From the NCBI GenBank assembly GCA_003543245.1, contig DPJB01000034.1, positions 18,358 through 50,157 on the forward strand: a stretch of 31,800 nt of DNA. Reading direction: 5' to 3'. This stretch comes from Moraxellaceae bacterium. Lineage in GTDB: Bacteria; Pseudomonadota; Gammaproteobacteria; Pseudomonadales; Moraxellaceae. Positions 1 through 7,643 of the stretch are shown here, piece after piece. The translations under genes were made by a program, and so were the position numbers. Position 1 is the first letter of the stretch, and every line of letters starts with the position of its first letter. Under the pieces are notes generated by a model. That model did not search any database. It saw only the letters and a list, made by a program, of their open reading frames with translations, and had not been told where the DNA came from.

Positions 1-629
1 TGGACTTCAAGGTGGCCGGTACCGCTCATGGCGTGACCGCACTGCAGATGGACATCAAGATCGAAGGCATCAACGAAGAAATCATGGAAACCGCGCTCAA
101 TCAGGCGCGTGAGGGTCGTCTGCACATCCTCAAGGCCATGAACGAAGTGCTGGCCGTCTCGCGTCCGGAAGTGAACGGCAATGCCCCGACCTATGCCACC
201 ATCAACATCAATCCGGAGAAGATCCGTGATGTGATCGGCAAGGGCGGTTCCATGATCCGTTCCATCTGCGAAGAAACCAAGGCCACCATCGACATCGACG
301 ACACCGGTCTGGTGCGTATCTATGGCGAAACCAAGGGTGCCACCCAGGCCGCCCTGGCCAAGGTGCAGGCCATCACGGCAGAAGTGGAAGTCGGCACGAT
401 CTACGAAGGTACGGTTGCCCGTATCGTCGATTTCGGCGCCTTCGTGACCATCATGCCGGGTACCGACGGTCTCGTACACATCTCCCAGATCGCCAACGAG
501 CGTGTGGAAAATGTGTCCGACTACCTGAAGGAAGGCCAGGTTGTTAAGGTCAAGGTGATGGACGTGGACCAGCGCGGTCGTATCAAGCTGTCCATGAAGG
601 AATTGGCTGCCGAAGCCGCCCAGGCCTGA
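1..629 (+). CDS. pnp: Polynucleotide phosphorylase, C-terminal part (5' truncated by window edge)
   Basis: This is the 3' end of PNPase, the phosphorolytic 3'-5' exoribonuclease of the RNA degradosome. The reading frame is open from the window edge (first full codon at base 3) to a TGA at 627-629. Visible in order are the end of the second RNase PH domain (MDIKIEGI...), a KH domain with the RNA-binding loop VIGKGGSMIR, and a C-terminal S1 domain (GTVARIVDFGAFVTIMPG, then GLVHISQIA). KH followed by S1 at the C terminus is diagnostic for PNPase. The catalytic core lies outside the window. A strong intrinsic terminator follows 48 bp downstream, separating it from the transport locus. Confidence 0.97.
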   Translation, partial: DFKVAGTAHGVTALQMDIKIEGINEEIMETALNQAREGRLHILKAMNEVLAVSRPEVNGNAPTYATININPEKIRDVIGKGGSMIRSICEETKATIDIDDTGLVRIYGETKGATQAALAKVQAITAEVEVGTIYEGTVARIVDFGAFVTIMPGTDGLVHISQIANERVENVSDYLKEGQVVKVKVMDVDQRGRIKLSMKELAAEAAQA

Positions 630-676
630 GCCTGCCCGGACGGGGCCTGAAAATAGGCCCCGGATGACAAAAAAGC

Positions 677-708
677 ACAGAAAAGCCGCCTGTTGGCGGC
701 TTTTCTGT
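677..708 (+). terminator. Intrinsic terminator of pnp
   Basis: A perfect 14-bp stem (677-690 with 695-708) encloses a TGTT loop. The right arm ends in a T-rich run (CTTTTCTGTTTTCC), as expected for a Rho-independent terminator directly after pnp. Confidence 0.9.
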
Positions 709-772
709 TTTCCGCCTTGATGCTATCGTTGCCCAGCTAATTTTGCCCGTGCCAATGGGTTTGCCGTCATAC

Positions 773-814
773 AACAACAAGCGACGGCCGGGCTCCAATA
801 AAAAAACAAAGAAC
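773..814 (+). promoter_or_regulatory. A-rich leader with candidate Hfq/Crc (CA-motif) sites ahead of the transport locus
   Basis: AACAACAA at 773-780 matches the AAYAAYAA motif described for Hfq/Crc translational repression in Pseudomonas. A second run, AATAAAAAAACAAAGAAC (797-814), lies directly before the Shine-Dalgarno sequence GAGG (818-821) of the lipoprotein gene. The location is where Hfq/Crc binding would block ribosome access. The match is visible in the sequence; binding and regulation are inferred. Confidence 0.45.
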
Positions 815-829
815 CTTGAGGGGATCTCC

Positions 830-1873
830 ATGATGGGTACACATCGTCTGCTCCGTTGGGGCGTCATCGGCGCATTTGTGACAGGTGTTGCCGTGCTCTC
901 TGGCTGCTCCCAGATCAACAAGACCGGTGCCAACATCGCGCTGCGCTTCACTGAAAACCATATCATTCCGCCGCTGCTCAAGATGGACGACGCCCAGATG
1001 GGCTGTGCGGCTGGCGAGGCCATTACTCCGCTGATGCTGGGTACTGCGTGGGGCCTGAAGGCGGATGCCGACCAGATTCTCGTGGTTCAGTACGCCTCTG
1101 CCGGCCTGTGTGCCGAGCAGCGTGCGTTTGAGCACGAATTGCGCTACCTGCGTGCCGCCAAGGCCAACCTGATTGACGAAGCCCAGGATGCCCGCATCCA
1201 GCAGAAGCGCGAAGCCGAACTGGCTGCCCGCCGCCAGTATGCCGGCTACCAGGCGTTCGTTAACCACTACGAAGTCAAGCGCAAGTCCCCGATTGGCGAC
1301 AAGTGCCCCAGGTTCAAGAACGAGTTTGACGAACTGGTCTACCTGATGGGCATGGTGGTGGGTGTGCAGTCCATCGTCAACGACATCACGGCACAGCAGG
1401 TTGTGGGCGTGCCCAAGGACATCGGTGCCAAGGTTGAGCGCGGCATGCAGTGCCTGGACAACAACAAGTGGTGGGGTGCGCCGCTGGCAACCCGTGCCGC
1501 CATCTGGAACCTGCTGCCTGGTGCCGGCGAAGGCAAGGGCGACCCGTGGGAAACCATCAAGCAGAGCATGCGCATTGCCGAACGTACCGGCGTAAGACTG
1601 CCACATGCCATGTATGCCATGTCGGCGTACACCAAGGGTGATGAAGCACTGATCCGCGACTCGATTACTGCTTTTGCTGCAACCCAGGAAATGGCGGTCA
1701 ATCCGAATTACCGTCTCATCGACAAAATGGCATTCCTGATCGTGCAGAACATTTCCGACCGTTACTGGACTGAAAAGACCGGCAGCCGTACCCCGCCGGG
1801 CAGTCTGGGCAAGTTCTGGGATGAAAAGCCCGCCCTTCAGGATGAAGGCGTAGAGATCGACGACCTCCTTTGA
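830..1873 (+). CDS. Lipoprotein of unknown function, first gene of TRAP-like transport locus
   Basis: A 347-aa protein. The chosen ATG at 830 follows GAGGGGAT at good spacing; an upstream in-frame start at 743 lacks a ribosome site and would bury the signal peptide. Residues 1-26 form a lipoprotein signal (RLLR, hydrophobic core, lipobox LSGC with Cys26), so the mature protein should be membrane-anchored and face the periplasm. The rest is largely helical, with scattered cysteines and no catalytic motif I recognise. It is followed 61 bp later by a solute-binding-like protein and then a TRAP-type permease, which suggests an accessory role in that transport system. The exact function is unknown. 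Confidence 0.85.
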   Translation: MMGTHRLLRWGVIGAFVTGVAVLSGCSQINKTGANIALRFTENHIIPPLLKMDDAQMGCAAGEAITPLMLGTAWGLKADADQILVVQYASAGLCAEQRAFEHELRYLRAAKANLIDEAQDARIQQKREAELAARRQYAGYQAFVNHYEVKRKSPIGDKCPRFKNEFDELVYLMGMVVGVQSIVNDITAQQVVGVPKDIGAKVERGMQCLDNNKWWGAPLATRAAIWNLLPGAGEGKGDPWETIKQSMRIAERTGVRLPHAMYAMSAYTKGDEALIRDSITAFAATQEMAVNPNYRLIDKMAFLIVQNISDRYWTEKTGSRTPPGSLGKFWDEKPALQDEGVEIDDLL

Positions 1874-1934
1874 GGTCGCAGGTTTCCCCTATCCACTGCG
1901 TTATTTGGCAGAAAACCTGTTTCAGGAGCATTGC

Positions 1935-2954
1935 ATGCAAACGTTGACGAAGTACTCCCGTGGTGCCCGCCTGCTGGTGGCGGGTGCTGCCCTGGCCCTG
2001 TCCTCCTCCGCCATGGCGGCTGGCAAGCAGACGCTGTGCGTCTGGGACATCATTGGTGCCCAGGGGGATGTGTTCAACATGATGAAGGACTACAAGCTGG
2101 CTGCTGCCAAGTGGGGCGCCAACATCGACATGAAGGCCTATACCGACGAAAAGATTGCTGGTGAAGACTTCAAGGCAGGCCAGTGTGACGCCGTGGTGAT
2201 GACCGGTCTGCGCGGCCGCCAGTTCAACTCCTTCACGGGCAGTATCGATTCCATCGGTTCGTTGCCTGCGTACCCCATGCTGCAGAAGGCACTTGCAACC
2301 ATCTCGTCGCCAGCGGCAGCCAAGCTGATGGTGAGTGGCAACTACGAAGTGGCCGGTGTGACCCCGATGGGTGCCGCCTACCTCTTTGTCAATGACCGCC
2401 AGATCAACAACGTTGGCAAGCTGTCAGGCAAGAAGATTGCCGTGCTGGACTATGACAAGGCCCAGGCCAAGCTGGTACAGCAGGTGGGTGCGCAGCCTGT
2501 TGCGTCCGATATCACCAACTTTGCCGGCAAGTTCAATAACGGCTCGGTGGACATCATTGGTTCGCCTGCCGCCGGCTTCAAGCCGCTGGAACTGCACAAG
2601 GGTCTTGGTACCCGTGGCGCCATCGTCAACTTCCCGCTGCTGCAGCTGACCCTGCAGGTGATCATCCGTCGCGAAAAGTTCCCGGAAGGTTTCGGCCAGA
2701 AGTCGCGTGAATACATCCAGTCGCAGTACCCCCGTGCCATGAGCCTGATTACCGGTGCAGAGGGTGATATCGACAAGAAGTTCTGGATGCAGATTCCGGC
2801 AGCTGACAAGGAAAAGTACGTGAACATGATGCGTGAGTCACGTATTGCGCTGACCAACGATGGCATTTACGACAAGCGCATGATGTCGGTGCTGAAGAAG
2901 GTGCGTTGCCAGGTCGAGCCGTCGAACGCTGAGTGCGCACAGAAGCTTGAGTAA
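1935..2954 (+). CDS. Putative periplasmic solute-binding protein (DUF6091-like)
   Basis: A 339-aa protein. The ATG at 1935 follows CAGGAG at 1923-1928 at normal spacing. It has a classical Sec signal peptide (basic start, hydrophobic core, cleavage near AMA/AG around residue 28). The mature protein begins KQTLCVWDIIG and resembles a two-lobe binding protein, with a GKKIAVLDYD segment like the hinge region of TRAP or phosphonate-type binding proteins. I recognise it as the family usually annotated 'putative solute-binding protein' in Acinetobacter and relatives. It lies between the lipoprotein and the permease genes, so it most likely delivers ligand to that permease. The substrate cannot be read from the sequence. 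Confidence 0.82.
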   Translation: MQTLTKYSRGARLLVAGAALALSSSAMAAGKQTLCVWDIIGAQGDVFNMMKDYKLAAAKWGANIDMKAYTDEKIAGEDFKAGQCDAVVMTGLRGRQFNSFTGSIDSIGSLPAYPMLQKALATISSPAAAKLMVSGNYEVAGVTPMGAAYLFVNDRQINNVGKLSGKKIAVLDYDKAQAKLVQQVGAQPVASDITNFAGKFNNGSVDIIGSPAAGFKPLELHKGLGTRGAIVNFPLLQLTLQVIIRREKFPEGFGQKSREYIQSQYPRAMSLITGAEGDIDKKFWMQIPAADKEKYVNMMRESRIALTNDGIYDKRMMSVLKKVRCQVEPSNAECAQKLE

Positions 2955-2965
2955 GTGTTGACTCC

Positions 2966-2994
2966 GAAAAAGCCCCTGCATGCAGGGGCTTTTC
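2966..2994 (+). terminator. Terminator hairpin inside the transport locus
   Basis: A nearly loopless inverted repeat, GAAAAAGCCCCTGCA/TGCAGGGGCTTTTC, ends in a short T-run and lies between the binding-protein and permease genes. It could stop transcription completely or partly, giving more binding protein than permease, a common arrangement in transport operons. Confidence 0.75.
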
Positions 2995-3074
2995 TTGTTG
3001 CAAACGGATGCCGCCTCCGGTGTGGGCGGTAGCTGAAAAAAAGAAATTCCGGCTGCGCCATTTTGCCGGGTATG

Positions 3075-3084
3075 ACAACAACAC
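3075..3084 (+). promoter_or_regulatory. Partial CA motif before the permease start
   Basis: ACAACAACAC lies 18 bp before the permease ATG. It is one base short of a full AAYAAYAA Hfq/Crc motif. It is listed because the first gene of the locus carries a full motif in the same kind of position; on its own it is weak. Confidence 0.25.
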
Positions 3085-3102
3085 ACGCCAGATCGAGTTC
3101 GT

Positions 3103-5247
3103 ATGAATCAGAAGCCCGCTTTTCTCAATCGCACCCTGTCAGAGTGGTTCTCCAGTCTGCCAGTGTTTGCATTGCTCATCCTCACACTGGTCATTGGTAC
3201 CGGTGAAATGATCCATGGGCAGTTGCTGCGCATGGGTGAAAACATGTTTGGCGACCCCGATAGCGGGGTGCAGTATTTCATGCTGCGTGCCGATCCGGTG
3301 GCACCAGATTGCAACCCGGATGCAGTGGTTGACGCGACGGCGCCGGCTGCAGCAGTGGGGCCTGTTGATGACATCGATGCCCTGTTTGCGGATGAGCCGG
3401 TGGATATGGATGCGCAACGCCAGTCCATGGAGAAGGCCAACGAGCTCTGTCGTGAAAAGCTCTCGATGTACAAGAAGATCAATGAACATCTGACGGACAA
3501 GGTGAAAGCCTTCCGCAAGGTGGAAACGACCTTCTTCGGTATTTTCCGTTTTGGTACGGAAAACCGCAGCCTCTTGCTGTTGATGATGGTGGCGATTGCG
3601 GCCGTGACCACCACACTGGGCCTGCACCACATTGCCCTGCGCCCGCCCAAGGATCGCACGGACTTCCGTGTCTATTCCGTGGCGATGATCATTGCTAACT
3701 CGGTGCTGGTGTATTCGTCCCTGTTCTACATTCTTGAAGTGCAGAACAAGTCCGGTGTCGAGGTTGATCGCCCCTATATCAACTGGATATGGGTCGCTTT
3801 GTTCTCGGTGCTGGCGCTGGTGAGTGTCAAGCAGCTGATTTTCCCGCCAAAGGATGCGCCAGCGGGTGGTTCGATTGGCAAGGCCCTGCTGTCCATTCCC
3901 CTGTTTGCCTTCATGGCGATTGGCGCAGGCACCAGCTTCATTACCAGTGGCCATCATGCGGGCCTGGCCATTTATCTGGGGCAGATGATGGAGCTGTCGG
4001 GGGTGTTCCTTAACCTCGCGCTGTATATCTGGGCGGGCATGCTGCTCAAGCAGACCCGCGTGGTGGATCTTTTCCTCGACATCATTCGTCCCTGGAAGCT
4101 GTCGCCGGAAATGCTGACCTGGGTCATCCTGTTTGTCGCCGCCTTCCCCACGGCCTATACCGGTGCGTCCGGTATTTTCGTGATTGCAGCCGGTGCCGTG
4201 ATTTACCGTGAGGTGCTGGCCGCTGGTGCGCGTCGCCAGTATGCGCTGGCCGCCACGGCCATGTCGGGTTCGCTCGGTGTGGTGCTGGCGCCGTGCCTGC
4301 TGATTGTGGTGATTGCCGCACTCAACAAGCAGGTGACGACGCAGGTGCTGTATGGCTGGGGCATCTGGGTGTTCCTGATGACCTCTACGCTTTTCCTGAT
4401 TGTTTCCCAGATGATGCGCAAGCAGAAAGTCCAGATTGAGCGGCCTTCGATTGCCTTGCCGGCGTCTGCCCGTGCACTTGGCCCGGTCTCTCCCTACATC
4501 GTGCTGACGCTGGTGGTGGTGTATTTCTACAAGTTTGTACTGGATACCAAGCTGGACGAGTTTACGGCACCGATGATGCTGCCCATCATCCTGCTGGCGA
4601 TCGTGATCTTCGACAAGCTGCGCCGTCATGAGCCGCGTATGCCCGAATTGCCACACACGCCAGGACACTCCGAGCGTCGTATCGGTCTGGAAGAGTCGGT
4701 CCGCATGGCCACCAATGACACCATTGGCCATATCGGTGCGCTGATCCTGCTGATGGCACTGTCCGTGGCCGTGGGCGGCACAATCGAGCGTTCCGGCATT
4801 ATGGAAGCGGTGCCGCACACCTTCGGCAATATCTGGCTGGCACTGACTCTCCTGATGGCGCTGCTGGTGTTTGTCGGCATGGTCATGGATCCTTTCGGTG
4901 CAGTCATTCTGGTCACGGCAACCGTTGCGCCGGTGGCGTATAACAACGGCATCCACCCTGTACACTTCTGGATGATTGTGCTGACCGCGTTTGAGCTGGG
5001 TTACCTGTCACCGCCTGTGGCACTGAACCAGTTGTTGGCGCGTCAGGTGGTGGGTGAAAAGGAGATGGAAGAGGCAGATGCCGAAGTTCGTCATCTGAGC
5101 TTCTATTACCGCTACGAGCGCTGGATTCTGCCGCTGATCGTGATGGTGCCGGCGTTGCTGCTGGTGGTGTACGGTGGCGCCTTCATTGACTTTGATTACA
5201 AGGGCACCGGTTTCTTCAACTGGCTGCCACATTTCCGTCTGCCATGA
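3103..5247 (+). CDS. TRAP-type transporter, fused small and large permease subunits
   Basis: A 714-aa polytopic inner-membrane protein. One membrane segment at about residues 17-37 is followed by a ~115-residue hydrophilic, acidic region (rich in Asp/Glu, with Cys and helical repeats), then more segments from about residue 152. The C-terminal two thirds resemble DctM/TRAP large permeases: the GASGIFVIAAGAVIYREVL loop, the GSLGVVLAPC segment and the FELGYLSPPVALNQ motif near the end. The N-terminal part with extra segments plausibly replaces the separate DctQ subunit. TRAP systems couple import of organic acids or similar solutes to ion gradients using a binding protein, which would be the upstream gene. 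The start is weakly supported because only a GAG precedes it. The large acidic insert is unusual. Confidence 0.85.
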   Translation: MNQKPAFLNRTLSEWFSSLPVFALLILTLVIGTGEMIHGQLLRMGENMFGDPDSGVQYFMLRADPVAPDCNPDAVVDATAPAAAVGPVDDIDALFADEPVDMDAQRQSMEKANELCREKLSMYKKINEHLTDKVKAFRKVETTFFGIFRFGTENRSLLLLMMVAIAAVTTTLGLHHIALRPPKDRTDFRVYSVAMIIANSVLVYSSLFYILEVQNKSGVEVDRPYINWIWVALFSVLALVSVKQLIFPPKDAPAGGSIGKALLSIPLFAFMAIGAGTSFITSGHHAGLAIYLGQMMELSGVFLNLALYIWAGMLLKQTRVVDLFLDIIRPWKLSPEMLTWVILFVAAFPTAYTGASGIFVIAAGAVIYREVLAAGARRQYALAATAMSGSLGVVLAPCLLIVVIAALNKQVTTQVLYGWGIWVFLMTSTLFLIVSQMMRKQKVQIERPSIALPASARALGPVSPYIVLTLVVVYFYKFVLDTKLDEFTAPMMLPIILLAIVIFDKLRRHEPRMPELPHTPGHSERRIGLEESVRMATNDTIGHIGALILLMALSVAVGGTIERSGIMEAVPHTFGNIWLALTLLMALLVFVGMVMDPFGAVILVTATVAPVAYNNGIHPVHFWMIVLTAFELGYLSPPVALNQLLARQVVGEKEMEEADAEVRHLSFYYRYERWILPLIVMVPALLLVVYGGAFIDFDYKGTGFFNWLPHFRLP

Positions 5248-5266
5248 TGCTTGCAGGTGCTGCATG

Positions 5267-5308
5267 CTGATATGACAAGCCGGCCTTTTGGCCGGCTTGT
5301 CATATCAG
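5267..5308 (+). terminator. Long perfect-stem terminator after the permease gene
   Basis: Two perfectly complementary 19-bp arms (5267-5285 and 5290-5308) enclose a TTTT loop. There is no strong T-tract after it, but the position 19 bp past the permease stop codon and the stem strength fit a transcription terminator or mRNA 3'-end stabiliser. Confidence 0.75.
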
Positions 5309-5448
5309 TGCGGCAAACATGCATTATGAGGCAAGACACATATTGCAACTTGAGCTTTGGTCATTGGGCTGACAGTGTTGGCGCATGAAATGTGAATGAT
5401 CCGTGTGTGGCCTTGTTGCGCATGTCGTTGATCAAGTGAGCGGACTGG

Positions 5449-6105
5449 ATGATTTTTGCAAGGGTAGTAGGGCTGTTGTTGTTGCTTGCGACAGCTGGTG
5501 CAAGTGCGTCGGAGTGGGAGCTTGCGCGTGACCGCAACGGAGTGAAAGTCTGGACGCGGGATGAGCCAGGCTTTCCGATCAGTGCCTTCAAGGCCGTGAC
5601 GGTTGTCGATAGCAGCTTGTCCGGTCTGGTCAGCCTGATCATGGACACCGACAGGATCAACCTGTGGGCCTATCGCATCATGCGTATTGAGGTGTTGGCC
5701 CGCGATGATGTGGCCAGTACATTTGTCATTCGTACGGAAACGGATTTTCCCTGGCCATTGACCAATCGTGACGTAGTGCTGGCCGGGCAGGTTTCCCAGG
5801 ATGAAAAAACACGGATAGTCACTGTGCGTAGCCGCTCAACCCCGATGGGGCAGTATCCTCTGCACCCGGATTTCTTGCGCATGCCGGAAATGATTGGTGA
5901 CTGGATCTTCCGTCCTCTCGGTGACGGCAAAGTTGAGGTCACCATGATTGGCCGTGCCAACCCTGCGGGCAATATCCCGTTTGGCGTGGTGAACCTGATC
6001 ATCCATGAGACGCCATACCAGACCCTGATCGGCTTGCGCAAAATCATCGGGCAGGATCGCTACCAGCGAGCCCGCCTGAGCCAGATTCGCGAACTGCAGG
6101 AGTAG
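5449..6105 (+). CDS. Secreted START-domain lipid-binding-like protein
   Basis: A 218-aa protein with an N-terminal signal peptide (MIFARVVGLLLLLATAGASA, cleaved near residue 20). The remainder matches bacterial START/SRPBCC proteins: W-E-L-A-R-D-R-N-G-V-K-V-W near the start, a conserved FPWPLTNRDVV segment in the middle, and a long C-terminal helix (NLIIHETPYQTLIGLRKII). START folds bind a hydrophobic ligand in a deep cavity, so this is likely a periplasmic lipid or hydrophobic-molecule binder, but the ligand is unknown. It stands alone between two terminators, with 140 bp upstream in which I see no convincing promoter. Confidence 0.85.
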   Translation: MIFARVVGLLLLLATAGASASEWELARDRNGVKVWTRDEPGFPISAFKAVTVVDSSLSGLVSLIMDTDRINLWAYRIMRIEVLARDDVASTFVIRTETDFPWPLTNRDVVLAGQVSQDEKTRIVTVRSRSTPMGQYPLHPDFLRMPEMIGDWIFRPLGDGKVEVTMIGRANPAGNIPFGVVNLIIHETPYQTLIGLRKIIGQDRYQRARLSQIRELQE

Positions 6106-6148
6106 CAAGGGAGATTGCCAGTGTTTCGTGGTGATTCTTCATGGAGAG

Positions 6149-6190
6149 CAGATACAAGAACGCCGGCATCTGCCGGCGTTCTTGTATCTG
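6149..6190. terminator. Bidirectional terminator between the START gene and panD
   Basis: Perfect 20-bp arms (6149-6168 and 6171-6190) are separated by only two bases. The START gene (plus strand, ends 6105) and panD (minus strand, ends 6205) converge here, so one palindrome can terminate both transcripts. Confidence 0.85.
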
Positions 6191-6204
6191 GATGACTGGG
6201 GTGG

Positions 6205-6585
6205 TCAGGCAACCTGTACGGGAATGGCGTTGGCGCTGTGGCTGACAGTGTTGTCGGCGTTGCAGTACACCAGACGAGGCTTGAAGTTGATCAGCTCAGC
6301 GGCGGCGTAGTTGGCATAGGTGCAGATGATCAGGATGTCATTGACGCCGGCCTTGTGGGCTGCAGCACCATTGACCGAGATCATGCGTGATCCTTCCTCG
6401 GCGCGAATGGCATAGGTGGTGAAGCGCTCGCCATTGGTGACGTTGTATATCTGGATCTGTTCGTATTCCAGAATGCCGGCGAGGTCCAGGAGTTCGCCAT
6501 CGATGGCGCAGGAACCCTCATAATCCAGTTCGGCGTGCGTAACACGGGCGCGATGCAGTTTGGCTTTCAGCATGGTGCATTGCAT
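6205..6585 (-). CDS. panD: Aspartate 1-decarboxylase proenzyme
   Basis: Makes beta-alanine from L-aspartate for pantothenate (vitamin B5/CoA) synthesis. At 126 aa it has the same length as the E. coli enzyme when started at the ATG at 6585, which follows a GAGGT ribosome site. The self-processing site Gly24-Ser25 (YEGSC) that yields the pyruvoyl cofactor is present, as are Lys9, Arg54, Thr57 and Tyr58 of the active site (NVTNGERFTTY). It lies downstream of panB-panC on the same strand but is separated from panC by 163 bp holding its own candidate promoter and a repeat element, so it is probably expressed at least partly on its own. Confidence 0.97.
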   Translation of the reverse strand: MQCTMLKAKLHRARVTHAELDYEGSCAIDGELLDLAGILEYEQIQIYNVTNGERFTTYAIRAEEGSRMISVNGAAAHKAGVNDILIICTYANYAAAELINFKPRLVYCNADNTVSHSANAIPVQVA

Positions 6586-6597
6586 GAGGATTACCTC

Positions 6598-6630
6598 GCT
6601 CGTAACACGATGTGTGTAGGCTCGTAACAC
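6598..6630 (-). repeat. 11-bp direct repeat in the panD leader
   Basis: GCTCGTAACAC occurs at 6598-6608 and again at 6620-6630, exactly 22 bp apart (about two helical turns). Read on the coding strand this is GTGTTACGAGC twice, between the candidate panD promoter and its ribosome site. The spacing suggests an operator for a protein binding one face of DNA. The core GTAACAC also occurs in the crcZ upstream boxes. Confidence 0.6.
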
Positions 6631-6655
6631 TTCCGCCCGGTATTCCGGGCGGGCC

Positions 6656-6684
6656 ATTGTGCCGCAATCGAACCATCGGTTCAA
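6656..6684 (-). promoter_or_regulatory. Candidate sigma-70 promoter for panD
   Basis: On the minus strand, TTGAAC (6684-6679), a 17-bp spacer and CACAAT (6661-6656) each match 4 of 6 consensus bases at ideal spacing. The predicted start near 6649 gives a ~64-nt leader that would begin with a short hairpin (CGCCCGG/CCGGGCG, 6634-6651) and contain the direct repeats. Confidence 0.45.
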
Positions 6685-6748
6685 TCATGGCGAGACTGAA
6701 AAGTCGAGGTATTGTCCGACAATCGCAAGCCGCTTGCCGGCGCCCCCT

Positions 6749-7603
6749 TTATGCCAGTTCGAAGGCCAGATTGTCGATCAGGCGCGTCGCACCCAGCCTG
6801 GCTGCCACCAGAATCACCAGTGCCTTGTCATCAGGGCTGGCGTCGGCCAGATCCTGCCGGCGGATATCCATGTAGTCCGTCACAAAGCCGCACTTGTCCA
6901 GATGGCTGCGGGCTGCCTGTGCCAGCATGGTGTAGTCACGCTGGCCGCTTTCGATGGCGCTGCGCAGGTTGCTGAGTGTCTGGAAAATCAGCGGTGCCTG
7001 CTGGCGCTCGTCGGCGGAGAGAAACCCGTTGCGTGAACTCAGCGCAAGGCCGTCGTCGGCTCTCACCGTGGGCACTCCGATTACTTCTACCGGAAAGCAT
7101 AGCTCGCGTGTCATGCAACGAATGACAGCAAGTTGCTGATAGTCCTTCTCGCCGAACAGGGCCATGTCGGGCTGGACAATGTTGAACAGCTTGCAGACCA
7201 CGGTGGCAACGCCGGTGAAGTGGCCCGGGCGCGAGGCGCCGCAGAGGACATCGGTAATGCCGCTGACGCTGACGCTGACGCTGGTGTGCTGGCTGCGGCC
7301 GTCCGGGTACATCTCGCGGGCATCGGGCGCAAACAGCAGGTCGCAGTCGGCATCAGCCAGCATGGCGCTGTCAGCGGGCAGGGTGCGCGGATACTTGTCA
7401 AAGTCCTCGTTGACGCCGAACTGTGTCGGGTTGACGAAAATGCTGGCGACAACCACGTCGGCACGACGCTTGGCGGCTTTGACCAGGGTGATGTGGCCGT
7501 CGTGCAGGTTGCCCATGGTGGGCACAAAGGCGATGGACTTGCCGGTCTTGCGCGCAGCACGCAGAGCGCCGCGAAGGCCGGTGATGGTGGTTTCGGTTTT
7601 CAT
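6749..7603 (-). CDS. panC: Pantothenate synthetase
   Basis: ATP-dependent condensation of pantoate with beta-alanine, the last step of pantothenate synthesis, in the cytosol. At 284 aa it is the usual family length. Visible motifs are the nucleotidyl-transferase motif MGNLHDGHITLVKAAK, SIFVNPTQFG for pantoate binding, the FGEKDYQQL motif, and the SSRNGFLS segment (KMSKS-like region). The ATG at 7603 has GAGAAG upstream. It follows panB by 40 bp in the same operon, and panD, which supplies beta-alanine, is the next gene downstream. Confidence 0.97.
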   Translation of the reverse strand: MKTETTITGLRGALRAARKTGKSIAFVPTMGNLHDGHITLVKAAKRRADVVVASIFVNPTQFGVNEDFDKYPRTLPADSAMLADADCDLLFAPDAREMYPDGRSQHTSVSVSVSGITDVLCGASRPGHFTGVATVVCKLFNIVQPDMALFGEKDYQQLAVIRCMTRELCFPVEVIGVPTVRADDGLALSSRNGFLSADERQQAPLIFQTLSNLRSAIESGQRDYTMLAQAARSHLDKCGFVTDYMDIRRQDLADASPDDKALVILVAARLGATRLIDNLAFELA

Positions 7604-7643
7604 GGGGACTTCTCGTTACCCTGGAAAATGCGTCATTGCCGTG

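Noticed and set aside
3139..4965. Very long open frame (608 codons) on the minus strand opposite the TRAP permease
   Set aside because: It mirrors codon bias of the permease; the translation is His/Gln/Arg-rich low-complexity sequence with no recognisable domain, while the plus strand encodes a coherent membrane protein.
5309..5448. Possible promoter TTGTCA (5297-5302) with CATTAT (5322-5327) for the START gene
   Set aside because: Spacing is 19 bp and the -35 lies inside the preceding terminator arm; too weak to list.
6586..6684. N-terminal extension of PanD up to 6684
   Set aside because: ATG 6585 gives the exact family length and puts Gly24-Ser25 at the correct place; the extension would cover the promoter and repeat region.
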